DNA from: Citrobacter amalonaticus
GTDB lineage: Bacteria; Pseudomonadota; Gammaproteobacteria; Enterobacterales; Enterobacteriaceae
Reading direction: 5' to 3'
NCBI RefSeq assembly: GCF_018252635.1
Contig: NZ_JAGTXM010000007.1
Location: forward strand, 1-64,000
Length of the DNA: 64,000 nucleotides
The notes beneath the pieces are model-generated. The model worked only from the letters and a program-made list of their open reading frames with translations. It was not told where the DNA came from and searched no databases. The translations under genes were made by a program, and so were the position numbers. Below are positions 39,691 through 49,782 of the stretch, in pieces. How positions within the stretch are numbered: position 1 is the stretch's first letter; every line of letters begins with the position of its first letter.

Positions 39691-40377
39691 TTACGATACC
39701 TGATATCGATACCCCAGACCATGCACCGTTCGGATTAGCTGTGGGTGATTGGCATCCTGTTCGATGACTTTGCGGAGCCGTGAAATGTGCTGATCCAGCG
39801 TGCGGCTATTCGGCAAATAGTCGTATCCCCATGCCGCATCGAATAACATATCGCGTGTAACCACCTGATTTTGATGCCGCTTCAGGCAGCTTAAAATCCG
39901 TACTTCCCGCAGCGTCAGTTCCAGCTTTTGCTCGTCGCGCCAGGCGCACAGTTCATTCGGGAACACCGTCAGGTCGCCAAACGTAAAGCTGAGGTTAGGC
40001 TGTGTGGCGTTATGGTTCAAACAGCGACGGGCGATGGTTTTTATCCGCGCCCGCAGCTCATGAATCCCAAACGGTTTGCTGATGTAGTCATCTGCGCCCA
40101 GTTCCAGCCCCACGACCCGGTCGATCTCCTCATCTTTGGCGGAGAGAAATACGATGGGAATGTGTTCGTTCTGACGGCGAATTTCCCGGCAGACTGTATA
40201 ACCATCCATTTCGGGCATCATGATATCTAACAGCACAAAGTCCGGTTTTTCGCGGTGATAACTCTCCAGCGCCGCACGCCCGTCCGGTGTGGCAATAAGC
40301 GAATAACCCTCGCGCGACAGCGCATCCACCAGACCCTGGCGGATGTTGGCATCATCTTCAGCAATCAATATCTTCAT
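39691..40377 (-). CDS. OmpR-family response regulator
   Basis: A 228-residue two-component regulator. The receiver domain (about 1-118) has acidic residues EDD at 7-9, the phospho-Asp 51 in LLDIMMPEMDG and Lys in ISKPFG. The winged-helix DNA-binding domain (about 130-226) contains LTLREVRILSCL and SRTLDQHISRLRKVIE, ending HGLGYRYQV. It lies 4 bases after its kinase and is the last gene of the VWA-kinase-regulator unit. I do not recognise it as a named E. coli regulator. Confidence 0.92.
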   Translation of the reverse strand: MKILIAEDDANIRQGLVDALSREGYSLIATPDGRAALESYHREKPDFVLLDIMMPEMDGYTVCREIRRQNEHIPIVFLSAKDEEIDRVVGLELGADDYISKPFGIHELRARIKTIARRCLNHNATQPNLSFTFGDLTVFPNELCAWRDEQKLELTLREVRILSCLKRHQNQVVTRDMLFDAAWGYDYLPNSRTLDQHISRLRKVIEQDANHPQLIRTVHGLGYRYQVS

Positions 40378-40381
40378 GTTC

Positions 40382-41878
40382 TTATCCCTGCGGCAGCATA
40401 AGGGTAAAGCGGACGCCGGGCTCTTGCGCCGTTACCTGAATCTTGCCGTGCAGGCGTTGCGCCAGTTGGCAAGCGATGGTGAGCCCAATACCGGTACCTG
40501 ACACACCTTCGGTAATGGAAGATTTGACCCGATAAAACGGGCGAAAGATCAAGGACATCTCATTCTCCGCAATGCCGGGACCATAGTCACGAACGGCGAT
40601 CTCCACGTTACCCGCAACGCGTTCAACGATCAGATCCACCCGCTGACCCTGCGACGCGTACTTTTCAGCATTACTCAGGAAATTGCTGACAATTTGTGTG
40701 ATCACGTCGCGATCGCTGTGCAATGTCAGATTCTCAGGGCAGGACAGTTGAATCGTCATCCCTTTTGCCTGTAATGCAGGCGTAAAGATCTGCGTGATTT
40801 CTGTCATCAGGCGGGGGATATCGACCGCCTGAAGATGCAGTTTCGGCGCGCGCGTAAAGGTCAGGATATTCTGGATAAGCCGCGATAACCGCTGACCTTC
40901 CTGAGTGATCACATCCACATAGCGTCGCTCGTGCGTTTGTTCATCATCCAGCCCTTCACGCAGCAGTTCAGCATAGAGCGTGATGTTGGTCAGCGGTGTT
41001 TTCAGTTCGTGTGACACCTGGCTGACAAAATCGACCTGCTGGCGCGCCTGACGCGCAGCGCGGGTATATTCCCGCCACAGCGAGAAGCCCAACAGGGCGA
41101 CGGCGACCAGCAGCAGGACAATTAACACGCCGCCCCACAGCCAGATGTGCCAGAGCGGCGTGTTGGCACCGTAAGCGCTGACCTGCCACGTTGTGAGCGG
41201 ATACTCCAGCGTGCGGGTGTCCAGCAAGTTGAGCCGCCGCAGATCCGCCTGCGCGTTCTGATAAAGCTGCCGGCCGTTTTCCGTCACCCGGACAATCTGC
41301 TGAGGATCCTCCTGGTTCACCTGAATACCGTTCGCCATATCCATCATCAGCTGTACCCAGGAGAGGCGAAAGCCGATGATCGCCTCGTCTTTCTGCCGCC
41401 AGTAGATCAGCAGCGGCTCCTGAGTCTCAAAGCTAATAAACCAGCCGGCCTGCGGCGTGTCCTGTTCGCTGTGCGTCATATGGCTGGCAAGTTGACTGGG
41501 ATCGTTGACCAGCGGGCTGAGCAGGCGCACCCACTCTTTATCCTCATTGCTCAACGGCTGACGCTCATCGGGGTAGAGAAGATGATTTTTTCGCAGGATA
41601 AAGACGTTGGCAATGTCGCTGTCGTTCTCTTTGAGCGTGCTGAGAGTGGCAATATCTGCGGGGTTGATAAAATCACCGATCGCATGCAGGCGCGAGGCTT
41701 TTTGCTGCAGAATGTTTTCGATACCCCTGGCGACGCCGGCGGTTTGCGATTTCGCCAGGGTCTGGGTTTGGTACTGGCGTAATAAGACTTCATGTTCCAG
41801 AGTGCGAACGCCCAGGTAAGCAAGCAGGATAAAAAACATCAGTGTAATGACGAGATAAATCGGCTTGCGTCTGAGCAT
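40382..41878 (-). CDS. Membrane sensor histidine kinase
   Basis: A 498-residue kinase. TM1 (about 7-24) and TM2 (about 242-266) enclose a periplasmic sensor of about 215 residues that resembles no sensor I know by name. The phospho-His is 290 in VSHELKTPLTN. The ATPase domain has N box NFLSNAEKYA, G1 DYGPGIAE and G2 GTGIGLTIA. There is no obvious HAMP domain between TM2 and the His box. It lies 17 bases downstream of the VWA gene, so the signal may concern the envelope or that protein. Confidence 0.92.
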   Translation of the reverse strand: MLRRKPIYLVITLMFFILLAYLGVRTLEHEVLLRQYQTQTLAKSQTAGVARGIENILQQKASRLHAIGDFINPADIATLSTLKENDSDIANVFILRKNHLLYPDERQPLSNEDKEWVRLLSPLVNDPSQLASHMTHSEQDTPQAGWFISFETQEPLLIYWRQKDEAIIGFRLSWVQLMMDMANGIQVNQEDPQQIVRVTENGRQLYQNAQADLRRLNLLDTRTLEYPLTTWQVSAYGANTPLWHIWLWGGVLIVLLLVAVALLGFSLWREYTRAARQARQQVDFVSQVSHELKTPLTNITLYAELLREGLDDEQTHERRYVDVITQEGQRLSRLIQNILTFTRAPKLHLQAVDIPRLMTEITQIFTPALQAKGMTIQLSCPENLTLHSDRDVITQIVSNFLSNAEKYASQGQRVDLIVERVAGNVEIAVRDYGPGIAENEMSLIFRPFYRVKSSITEGVSGTGIGLTIACQLAQRLHGKIQVTAQEPGVRFTLMLPQG

Positions 41879-41895
41879 CCAGCACTCCTTGTGGA

Positions 41896-43233
41896 TCAGT
41901 TCGATTTCGAACTCTGGTTTTTGGTTTTATAACTCTGTTCTTTCAGCGACTTACGCGAGGCTTCTTTGCTTTCGCTTTCCATCCTGTCCAGCAGCTTAAG
42001 ATTTTCCTCTGCGCTCTCCTGCGCCTTCATTCTGGCGGCCGGTGCGCTAAGCGGTAACGCGCTGAGTGTACTGGAGTTTTCGCGCAGGATCGCTTTCGCC
42101 TCGTCCATTTTGCCTTCGTCGATGAGCTGTAACGCCTGCTCATTCTGAATGGCGGATTTCTGAATGGCGGAATCAACGACCACATCCTCAACCTGCGCTT
42201 TCTGAACGTCGCTGGCAGAGGCGGTATAGCTGACGGCCATCTTGTCATCCCAGCGCTCTTTCTGCCCGGTGGCGAGGTTGTTATAGCTGACGTTGACCTC
42301 GGCGAGCGGTTTACTCTGTGCGGCCTGACCTTTCGCCGGCAGCACCTCCAGCATGACATATTTCTCCTGATTGGCGTAAAGCTGGTTCAGTTTTACGGTG
42401 ACCATGTTGTCGCGGATTTCACCTTCACGTCCCAGCAGACGCAGCGGTTTAACGTTGTCGGCAACGTTAATTTGCACCACCACATCCTGAGCGACGACGG
42501 ACATCACATCGCCAAATTCATGAGCAAAGGCTTTCTCCAGCGCGTCGGTGTTCTGCACAAACACATGGTTGCCATCGCTGTACTGGGCAATCGCCGCCAT
42601 CAGATCTTCATTGTAGCCTTCGCCAATGCCCATCGTGGTGATGGCAATGCCTTTACGGGCGGCAATTTTACCCAGTTCCGCCAGTTCGCTGGTGGAGGAA
42701 GGACCAACATTCGCCTGACCATCAGACAGCAGGATGATGCGGTTAACATGGGCTTTATCGAGGAATTTACTGGTTTCTTTGATGCCGCGGCTGACCCCGG
42801 CAAACAGCGCGGTACCGCCACGCGCGGTCAGTCGTTCCCGAATGTGGCTGATGAGTTTTGCTTTGTTGCCGACGTTGGCTGCGGGCACAATGACATCCAC
42901 AACGTCGTCGTAAATCACCACCGATAGCGTGTCCTGAGCGCTTAAGGTGTTCACCGCCATCACGGCGGCTTCGGTTGCCTGTTCGATGCGGTCGCCGCCC
43001 ATGGAGCCGGAGCGGTCAATCACCAGCGCGAGGTTGATCGGGCTGCGTTTGGTCGCATGCAGCGGGAAACCCGTCAGTGACACTTTGAGGTAGTTTTTGT
43101 CCTGGCTGTTTTCCAGCACCAGCGGGGACGCCAGTTCGGATTTAATTGTCACTTTCGGCGCAGGCGGTTGTGCCGCCGTCGTTGTCGCAAGCAGTCCCAA
43201 TGCCAGGGCTGCGAAGAGGTGTTTGAGATTCAC
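41896..43233 (-). CDS. Secreted von Willebrand factor A domain protein
   Basis: A 445-residue protein with a clean signal peptide (MNLKHLFAALALGLLATTTAA) if started at GTG 43233. That GTG follows AAGGAG by seven bases; an ATG 11 codons upstream would put Arg-rich residues first and has no site. The VWA domain (about 65-240) holds an intact metal site, DRSGS at 73-77 and a Thr in ARGGTALF and Asp in LLSDGQAN. The C-terminal 200 residues are beta-rich, then a charged coiled helix ending KNQSSKSN. No lipobox or anchor is seen, so it is probably periplasmic. The substrate or partner is unknown. Confidence 0.85.
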   Translation of the reverse strand: MNLKHLFAALALGLLATTTAAQPPAPKVTIKSELASPLVLENSQDKNYLKVSLTGFPLHATKRSPINLALVIDRSGSMGGDRIEQATEAAVMAVNTLSAQDTLSVVIYDDVVDVIVPAANVGNKAKLISHIRERLTARGGTALFAGVSRGIKETSKFLDKAHVNRIILLSDGQANVGPSSTSELAELGKIAARKGIAITTMGIGEGYNEDLMAAIAQYSDGNHVFVQNTDALEKAFAHEFGDVMSVVAQDVVVQINVADNVKPLRLLGREGEIRDNMVTVKLNQLYANQEKYVMLEVLPAKGQAAQSKPLAEVNVSYNNLATGQKERWDDKMAVSYTASASDVQKAQVEDVVVDSAIQKSAIQNEQALQLIDEGKMDEAKAILRENSSTLSALPLSAPAARMKAQESAEENLKLLDRMESESKEASRKSLKEQSYKTKNQSSKSN

Positions 43234-43309
43234 GGTACGTCTCCTTGTCTTAAGAATCGACTCCATTCTTATGCGACCGCAACGCCGGTTGGTCTGTTAT
43301 CTGTATAAA

Positions 43310-43331
43310 GTTGTCAAAAAGTTGTCAAAAC
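43310..43331 (-). promoter_or_regulatory. Tandem direct repeat upstream of the VWA-kinase-regulator unit
   Basis: GTTGTCAAAAA is directly followed by GTTGTCAAAAC. The 11-base period and the TTGTCA cores resemble a pho box, as bound by OmpR/PhoB-type regulators. On the minus strand the repeats read TTTTGACAAC, and the TTGACA cores could serve as -35 elements for transcription of the VWA gene, whose start is 77 bases away. Probably bound by the regulator encoded at 39691-40377. Confidence 0.6.
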
Positions 43332-43346
43332 TAAAAAAAACATCCT

Positions 43347-43378
43347 TAAAAAAAACGCCGGAAACACAGTCTCCGGCG
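43347..43378 (-). terminator. fdoGHI terminator
   Basis: CGCCGGAGACTGTGTTTCCGGCG followed by T8 on the minus strand, 31 bases after the fdoI stop. It closes the fdo operon ahead of the VWA unit. Confidence 0.92.
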
Positions 43379-43408
43379 CCATCTTATCGGTTCACAAACA
43401 GCGTCTGC

Positions 43409-44044
43409 TTACGACTGATTCTTTTCCTGCTTTTCGCGAACTTCACGGTACCAACGCGGGTGATGTTTCTTCGCCCAGGAGCGAGTTACCCAGCCTTCCA
43501 CCATGGCGGTAATGGTGCCTTTTACCCACAACGCGGCGTAAATATGCACCATGATAACCACAATCAGCGCGACGGCGGCAAATGAATGCAGCATTAACGC
43601 GAAGCGGATCACCGGAATGGAGAACGCTGGCGCAAAGTACGGACGCCAGATGATCACACCACTCACCAGCAACAGTACCAGGAAGATAATCGCCGCCCAG
43701 AACACACATTTCTGACCGAAGTTATACCGCCCGGTGTCACCTACCTCTTCGTTGATGACTATCTTGCGAATGTTCTTCGCCCAGAAAATGTCATCCCGGT
43801 TAATCAGGTTATGGTGCCAGTAACGGAAAAACATGATGATGAACGAGGCAAACATGACAACGCCCACAAACGGGTGCAGAATACGCGCCAGCTGTGGTGT
43901 CCCCATGATTTGCATCAGCCAGTTGAAGGACGGAAAGAAAAAGCCCAGTCCGCTCACCGCCGCCAGCACGAAGCAGAAGGCGGTGACCCAGTGGTTGATG
44001 CGTTCCGGCGCCGTGTAGCGCACGATGGTGTCACGTCTTTTCAT
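43409..44044 (-). CDS. fdoI: Formate dehydrogenase O, cytochrome b556 subunit
   Basis: A 211-residue inner-membrane subunit with four helices that holds two haems b and passes electrons from formate to menaquinone or ubiquinone. Haem-ligating His residues are in [12 protein letters not shown] (near 18), HPFVGVVMF (near 57) and in [21 protein letters not shown] (near 155 and 169). It overlaps fdoH by 4 bases. The stem-loop at 43347 ends the operon here. Confidence 0.96.
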   Translation of the reverse strand: MKRRDTIVRYTAPERINHWVTAFCFVLAAVSGLGFFFPSFNWLMQIMGTPQLARILHPFVGVVMFASFIIMFFRYWHHNLINRDDIFWAKNIRKIVINEEVGDTGRYNFGQKCVFWAAIIFLVLLLVSGVIIWRPYFAPAFSIPVIRFALMLHSFAAVALIVVIMVHIYAALWVKGTITAMVEGWVTRSWAKKHHPRWYREVREKQEKNQS

Positions 44045-44946
44045 TTGCGCACCTCATCGTCTTTCTCTTCATGCAGGTTGTTTTCTTCCTCATCCGCACG
44101 GTTCGGACCGACACCGACGTAGTGGAAGATGCTGGCCGCAAAGGTCGCGGCAAAGCCGACCGCTGCAAGAGGCTTCCAGATCCCTTTCCAGAATTTCACG
44201 GTGGCGCTGATTTCCGGGTTCTCCGGCAGACCGTGGTACAGATTCGGTTTGTCGGCATGGTGCAATACGTACATCACGTGCGTACCGCCAACGCCTGCCG
44301 GATCGTACAGACCCGCATTGTCGTAGCCGCGCGTTTTCAATTCTGCCACGCGTTCGCCCGCCAGCGTTTTCATATCCTCTTTGGAACCAAAGTGGATCGC
44401 CCCCGTTGGACAGGTTTTTACGCAAGCCGGTTCTTGTCCGACATTCACGCGGTCAACGCACAGCGTACATTTGTAGACGCGGTTGTCTTCCGGGTTCAGT
44501 CGCGGCACGTCGAACGGGCAACCGGCGATACAGTAGCCGCAACCGATGCACTGCTCAGACTGGAAGTCGACAATCCCATTGGCATACTGAATGATAGCCC
44601 CTTCAGCCGGACACGCCTTCAGGCAGCCCGGATCGGCGCAGTGCATACAGCCATCCTTGCGGATCAGCCATTCCAGTTTGTCGTTCTGTTCCACTTCCGA
44701 GAAGCGCATCACCGTCCAGGATTTGGCGGTGAGATCCGCCGGATTGTCATACACCCCAACGTTGCTGCCGATTTCATCACGGATGTCGTTCCACTCTGAA
44801 CAGGCCACCTGACAGGCTTTGCAACCAATACAGGTGGTGACGTCGATGAGTTTCGCTACCTCTTCCTGGAAGTCCCGCGCCTGAGGCGCGGGGGTGAGAC
44901 CGTTAGTCGCGGAACGACGGATAATGTCTTGCGATTGATAAGCCAT
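44041..44946 (-). CDS. fdoH: Formate dehydrogenase O, iron-sulfur subunit
   Basis: A 301-residue periplasm-facing electron-transfer subunit with four 4Fe-4S clusters. The ferredoxin-type motifs [11 protein letters not shown] (near 39), [13 protein letters not shown] (near 100), [11 protein letters not shown] (near 133) and CTLCVDRVN with CVKTC (near 160-180) are complete. A single C-terminal helix (about 258-280) anchors it. It lies 12 bases after fdoG. Confidence 0.97.
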   Translation of the reverse strand: MAYQSQDIIRRSATNGLTPAPQARDFQEEVAKLIDVTTCIGCKACQVACSEWNDIRDEIGSNVGVYDNPADLTAKSWTVMRFSEVEQNDKLEWLIRKDGCMHCADPGCLKACPAEGAIIQYANGIVDFQSEQCIGCGYCIAGCPFDVPRLNPEDNRVYKCTLCVDRVNVGQEPACVKTCPTGAIHFGSKEDMKTLAGERVAELKTRGYDNAGLYDPAGVGGTHVMYVLHHADKPNLYHGLPENPEISATVKFWKGIWKPLAAVGFAATFAASIFHYVGVGPNRADEEENNLHEEKDDEVRK

Positions 44947-44958
44947 AAGTCGTCTCCG

Positions 44959-47900
44959 TTACACCTTTTCCACGTTCACCAGGAAGGACTTAAATTCCGG
45001 CGTTTGTGAGTTGGCATCACCCACTGACGGCGTCAGGGTGTTTGCAATAAACCCTTTCTTCGCCACACCTTCATAGCCCCAGTGAATAGGAATACCGATA
45101 GTATCGATATCCTTACCGTCTGCCTTCAGCGTGCGAATACGCTTGGTCACCACTGCTTTGGCTTTGATATAGCCTCGGTTAGAGGAGACTTTCACGGTAT
45201 CGCCATGGGCGATGCCAAGCTTATTCGCCAGCGTCTCACCGATCTCCACGAACTGTTCCGGCTGTGCGATGGCGTTGAGCAGCGCATGCTTGGTCCAGTA
45301 GTGGAAGTGCTCGGTCAGACGGTAAGTGGTTCCGACGTACGGGAACTTATCGGCTTTACCCAGCGCTTCGGCGTCGCCCTTAAAGATACGGGCTGCAGGG
45401 TTGGAAATAACGTTCGGGTGCAGCGGGTTGGTTCCCAACGGCGTTTCAAACGGTTCGTAGTGTTCCGGGAACGGCCCTTCCGCCATCTTGTCGAGGGCGA
45501 ACAGGCGTCCCATCCCTTCCGGCTGCATGATGAACGGCCCGACGTCGGTGCCCGGTGCGGCGGCGCTGTAGTCAGGAATGTCCATTCCGGCCCATTTCGC
45601 ACCGTCCCATTTCAGGATCTGGCGCTTCGGATCCCACGGGTTGCCCTGCGGATCAGCGGAAGCACGGTTGTAGAGAATGCGGCGGTTCAGTGGCCATGCC
45701 CACGCCCAGCCCAGCGTATTGCCCAGACCGGACGGGTCAGCGTTATCGCGACGCGCCATCTGGTTGCCTTCCGGCGTCCAGCTTCCGGCGAAAATCCAGC
45801 AGCCGCTGGAGGTAGTGCCGTCGTCACGCAGTTGGGCAAACGAGCTGAGCTGTTGGCCTTTTTTCACGATCACTGCGCCCGTTGCCGGGTCGATGAGATC
45901 GGCCAGCGCTTTGCCGTTGCTCTCCATTGCCACTTCTTCCGATGCCGGTTCATGTGGAGTGGAGTAGTTCCAGGTCATGCTCAGCACCTGTTCCGGGTTG
46001 GCGCCGCTCTGCTCGGCATACAGCTTACGCAAACGCAGGAAGATACCGGCCAGGATTTCACCGTCAGTGACCGCGATCCCCGGGGCGTCCGCACCTTTCC
46101 AGTGCCACTGTAGCCAGCGACCAGAGTTGACGATTGAACCGTTCTCTTCGGCGAAGCAGGTGGACGGCAGGCGGAACACTTCGGTCTGGATTTTCGACGG
46201 ATCCACATCGTTCGACTCACCGTGGTTTTGCCAGAAGGTGGAGGTCTCGGTGTTGAGCGGATCGATCGTCACCAGGAACTTCAGTTTGGAGAGTGACGCG
46301 ATAGTTTTGTTTTTGTTCGGGAATGAGGCGACCGGGTTAAAGCCCTGGCAGATATAGCCATTGACCTTGCCCTCTTTCATCATCTCGAAGTACTGCAGAA
46401 CGTCGTACCCTTTGTCCCACTTCGGCAGCCAGTCAAAGCCCCAGTTATTTTCCGCCGTTGCTTTATCGCCATAGAAGGCCTTCATCAATGAGACGAAGAA
46501 TTTCGGGTAGTTGCCCCAGTAGTTGACCTGGTCTTTCAACAGCGGTTTCGGCGTGTTGGCGGTCAGATACGTTTGCAGGTCCGGCTGTTTTTCATTCGGC
46601 AGCGTCAGGTAGCCCGGCAGGCTTTGCGACAACAGACCCAGGTCAGTCAGCCCCTGAATGTTGGAGTGACCACGCAGGGCGTTAACGCCGCCGCCCGCCA
46701 TCCCCATGTTGCCCAGCAGCAACTGGATCATCGCCATGGTACGGATGTTCTGCGAACCGATGGAGTGCTGCGTCCAGCCGAGGGCATACAGGAACGACGC
46801 GGTTTTGTCTTTCGCGCTGGTTTCTGCGATGTATTCACAAACCTTCAGGAAGTCGGCTTTTGGCGTACCGCAGATGTTTTCCACCACGTCCGGCGTGTAG
46901 CGGGAGACGTGCTGTTTCAGCAGGTTCCAGACGCAGCGCGGGTGTTGCAGGGTGGTATCGCGTTTCGCAAAACCGTCTTCGTCCAGCTCATAGTTCCAAC
47001 TGGTCTTGTCGTACTTGCGTTGATCCGCGTTATAGCCGGTGAACAGGCCATCTTCGAAGCCAAAATCTTCACGCACGATCAGGCTGGCGTTGGTGTAGGC
47101 CTCGGTGTATTCGCGGTTATATTTTTCGTTAGTCAGCAGGTACAGCATCACGCCTGACAGGAAGGCAATGTCAGTACCAGAACGGATTGGGGCATAGAAA
47201 TCGGCCACCGACGCCGTACGCGTGAAACGTGGATCGATCACAATCAGCTTCGCGCCGTTGTGAATTTTCGCTTCCATCGCCCAACGGAACCCGACCGGGT
47301 GTGCTTCTGCGGCGTTACCGCCCATCACCACGACGAGGTTAGCGTTCTTGATGTCGACCCAGTGGTTGGTCATCGCACCGCGACCAAATGTTGGAGCAAG
47401 ACTTGCTACCGTTGGTCCGTGTCAGACACGCGCCTGGTTGTCGACCGCGAGCATACCGAGCGCGCGGGTAAATTTTTGCGTTAAAAAGCCGGTTTCGTTA
47501 CTGGACGCGGAAGCACACAGCATCCCGGTCGACAGCCAGCGGTTAACGGTGACGCCTTCTGCGTTTTGCGCAATATAGTTGGCATCACGATCTTCTTTCA
47601 TCAGCTTCGCGATGCGGTCAAATGCCTCATCCCAACTGATTTGTTGCCATTTATCCGAGCCTGGCGCACGGTATTCCGGGAATTTCAGGCGGCTTTCAGA
47701 GTGGATGAAGTCCACCAGACCGGCCCCTTTCGGGCAGAGCGCGCCACGGTTGACCGGATGGTCCGGGTCACCTTCGATATGGAAGATAGATGCTTTGGCG
47801 TTTTTCGCACCGTCACCGAGGCTGTACATCAACAGTCCACAGCCAACGGAACAGTAAGTGCAGGTGTTACGGGTTTCGCGGGTGCGCAGCAGTTTGTATT

Positions 47901-48009
47901 GCCGTGTTTCCGCTAGCGCTACGCCGGGCGCAAAGCCCAGTGCCGCCGCCGTGGTGCCTGCCATACCGCCAGCGCAGATCTTAAAGAACTGCCTTCTGCT
48001 GACCTGCAT
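44959..48009 (-). CDS. fdoG: Formate dehydrogenase O, selenocysteine-containing catalytic subunit
   Basis: The 1016-residue catalytic subunit oxidises formate in the periplasm using bis-MGD, selenocysteine and a 4Fe-4S cluster. Residue 196 is TGA (47422-47424), read as selenocysteine; the frame continues HGPTVASLAPTFGRG as in E. coli. The Tat signal SRRQFFKICAGGMAG is at residues 4-18. The cluster motif CTYCSVGCGLLMYS follows near 53. This is one gene, not two broken pieces. It heads the fdoGHI operon and is divergent from fdhD. Confidence 0.97.
47422..47424 (-). other. Selenocysteine codon (TGA) in fdoG
   Basis: The in-frame TGA follows ARV and precedes HGPTVA. The SECIS hairpin of bacterial selenogenes should lie directly downstream on the minus strand (about 47385-47421); GGTAGCAAGTCTTGC there can form part of such a stem. 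Confidence 0.93.
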
Positions 48010-48200
48010 GGTTTGCTCCTTTTCGACATTGTCACATCCCTTTCACATTCATATTGGTGAGCGCTCAGGGCGTGGTTGTTATTTTTCTTTGCGGACGGGA
48101 CCGCAAAGGTCCAGAATTGGGTCAATTCCCCCCATCCAGGAGGGGCTTGTGACAGAATACCACAATGTTGGTACGTGTGTTCTTATACGGTTAAAAGAAA

Positions 48201-49037
48201 GTGAATAAGATACATCCAAAAGAAATCGAAAATGTGATAAGTGTCACGGGTTTCCGCCAGGTTAACCTCTGGAAACGAGAGGATTTACAGCACCCTCAGC
48301 CGGATGAGGTCGCTGAAGAAGTGCCCGTTGCGCTGGTCTATAACGGCATCTCTCATGTTGTCATGATGGCCTCACCAAAGGATCTGGCACATTTTGCGGT
48401 TGGTTTTTCCTTGTCTGAGGGGATTATTGCCAGCCCGCGCGAGATCTATGGCATGGACGTGGTTCCCTCCTGTAATGGTCTTGAAGTTCAGATCGAGCTT
48501 TCCAGTCGCCGTTTTATGGGGTTGAAAGAACGCCGTCGCGCGTTGGCGGGGCGCACCGGGTGCGGCGTGTGCGGTGTTGAGCAGCTCAATGACATCGGTA
48601 AACCTGTGCAGCCGCTGCCATTCACCCAGACCTTTAATCTCGCCAGGCTTGATCACGCGTTAAGGCATCTGAAAGATTTTCAGCCCGTGGGGCAACTCAC
48701 CGGATGTACGCATGCTGCGGCGTGGGTGATGCCATCGGGTGAACTGGCGGGCGGGCATGAAGATGTTGGTCGACATGTCGCGCTGGATAAACTGCTGGGG
48801 CACCGTGCCGCTGAAGGCGAGGGCTGGATGTCAGGAGCGGCGCTGGTTTCCAGCCGTGCAAGTTATGAAATGGTGCAGAAGTCTGCAATGTGCGGTGTTG
48901 AGATCCTGTTTGCCGTTTCTGCCGCCACCACGCTGGCGGTTGAAGTCGCCGAGCGCTGCAATCTGACGCTGGTGGGATTTTGTAAGCCAGGCAGGGCAAC
49001 CATTTATACTCATCCGCAGCGTTTAATCGCTGAGTGA
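48201..49037 (+). CDS. fdhD: Formate dehydrogenase accessory sulfurtransferase FdhD
   Basis: FdhD carries sulfur from IscS to the molybdenum cofactor of formate dehydrogenase. The 278-residue protein has the persulfide-bearing pair in [13 protein letters not shown] (near 118-127), the Moco-binding [17 protein letters not shown] (near 190) and [16 protein letters not shown] 48201 is the start. It is divergent from fdoG, with a 191-base gap containing both promoters. Confidence 0.96.
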   Translation: MNKIHPKEIENVISVTGFRQVNLWKREDLQHPQPDEVAEEVPVALVYNGISHVVMMASPKDLAHFAVGFSLSEGIIASPREIYGMDVVPSCNGLEVQIELSSRRFMGLKERRRALAGRTGCGVCGVEQLNDIGKPVQPLPFTQTFNLARLDHALRHLKDFQPVGQLTGCTHAAAWVMPSGELAGGHEDVGRHVALDKLLGHRAAEGEGWMSGAALVSSRASYEMVQKSAMCGVEILFAVSAATTLAVEVAERCNLTLVGFCKPGRATIYTHPQRLIAE

Positions 49038-49165
49038 CTTTGATTCAATTAATTTGAATGACATGCGCAAATCCTTCCGCTTTTAGTTGTCTGAGTAACG
49101 GCCTATTATTTATCACATCAAGGCACGGTGCCTTACTCGAACAACTAAGTTAAAGGGTTTATATC

Positions 49166-49378
49166 ATGAAAAGCATCAAAACTTTTGTCGCAGTTATCGC
49201 TCTCGCTACCTCTTTCGGTTCTTTCGCTGCCCAGTCCGTGACTGCGACCGGTTCTACTCTGGAAAGCACTGAAGCAAAAATCGCTGCGCAGGCTGAACAA
49301 GCGGGTGCCAGCTCCTATAAAATCACTCAGGCTTACACCGGTAACCGCGTGCACATGACGGCGGAACTGCTGAAATAA
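49166..49378 (+). CDS. DUF1471 (YdgH/BhsA/McbA-like) periplasmic protein
   Basis: A 70-residue secreted protein. The signal peptide (MKSIKTFVAVIALATSFGSFA) is cut before AQSVTATG. The mature part has the DUF1471 pattern with a central E-KIAAQAEQAGASSYKI helix and the final strand GNRVHMTAELLK. Relatives such as BhsA and YahO are linked to stress tolerance, biofilm and surface properties; the exact role here is unknown. Ribosome-binding site: AAAGGG, 10 bases upstream. Confidence 0.88.
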   Translation: MKSIKTFVAVIALATSFGSFAAQSVTATGSTLESTEAKIAAQAEQAGASSYKITQAYTGNRVHMTAELLK

Positions 49379-49395
49379 GTTCATCTTCATCGTCG

Positions 49396-49424
49396 AAAGA
49401 GCGCCCCCTTAAGGCGCTTTTTTC
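49396..49424 (+). terminator. Terminator after the DUF1471 gene
   Basis: AGCGCCCCCTTAAGGCGCTTTTTT forms a stem with a T run. Between here and 49635 the sequence is AT-rich with no gene that I can support. Confidence 0.85.
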
Positions 49425-49635
49425 GTTTCTGCTATTCCCTTCCAGCCCCCTCTTTTTCCCTCCAAAGGCACTAACTGAAAATAAAAATGGGGTCTCAATC
49501 ACATTTTTATCTTTTTATAAAATACGTCTGCTAAAGGAAAAACAGTTCGAAGATAAGGGATTTTCCTCTCTGCATTAACTCAATGATTTCTAAATAAATA
49601 AAAAAATAAGTGTTAACTCCGTCGCTGATTTTAAA

Positions 49636-49651
49636 TGTGAGGAATATCACA
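49636..49651 (+). promoter_or_regulatory. Consensus CRP site ahead of the PTS sugar operon
   Basis: TGTGAGGAATATCACA is an exact match to TGTGA-N6-TCACA. It lies 132 bases ahead of the first operon gene. A TATGAT at 49665-49670 could be the -10; its distance is not that of a textbook class II promoter, so the start point is uncertain. Control by cAMP-CRP is very likely. Confidence 0.8.
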
Positions 49652-49782
49652 AAAAATGCCTTATTATGATAGCTGTCAATACTACTCTCTAACAAATTTA
49701 TCGGCATTGTGTGATCTTCGTTGCAAATATGAGTCTTGAAGTCAGGGAAGAATGTTTCCACAGGCGCTTCGGAGGAAACACA

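Noticed and set aside
45082-46113. 343-codon open frame antisense to fdoG
   Set aside because: Lies wholly inside fdoG and shows no domain or ribosome-binding site.
44959-47373. fdoG read as two genes or a frameshifted pseudogene
   Set aside because: The break is an in-frame TGA at residue 196, exactly where E. coli FdoG has selenocysteine, and the sequence on both sides aligns without a gap.
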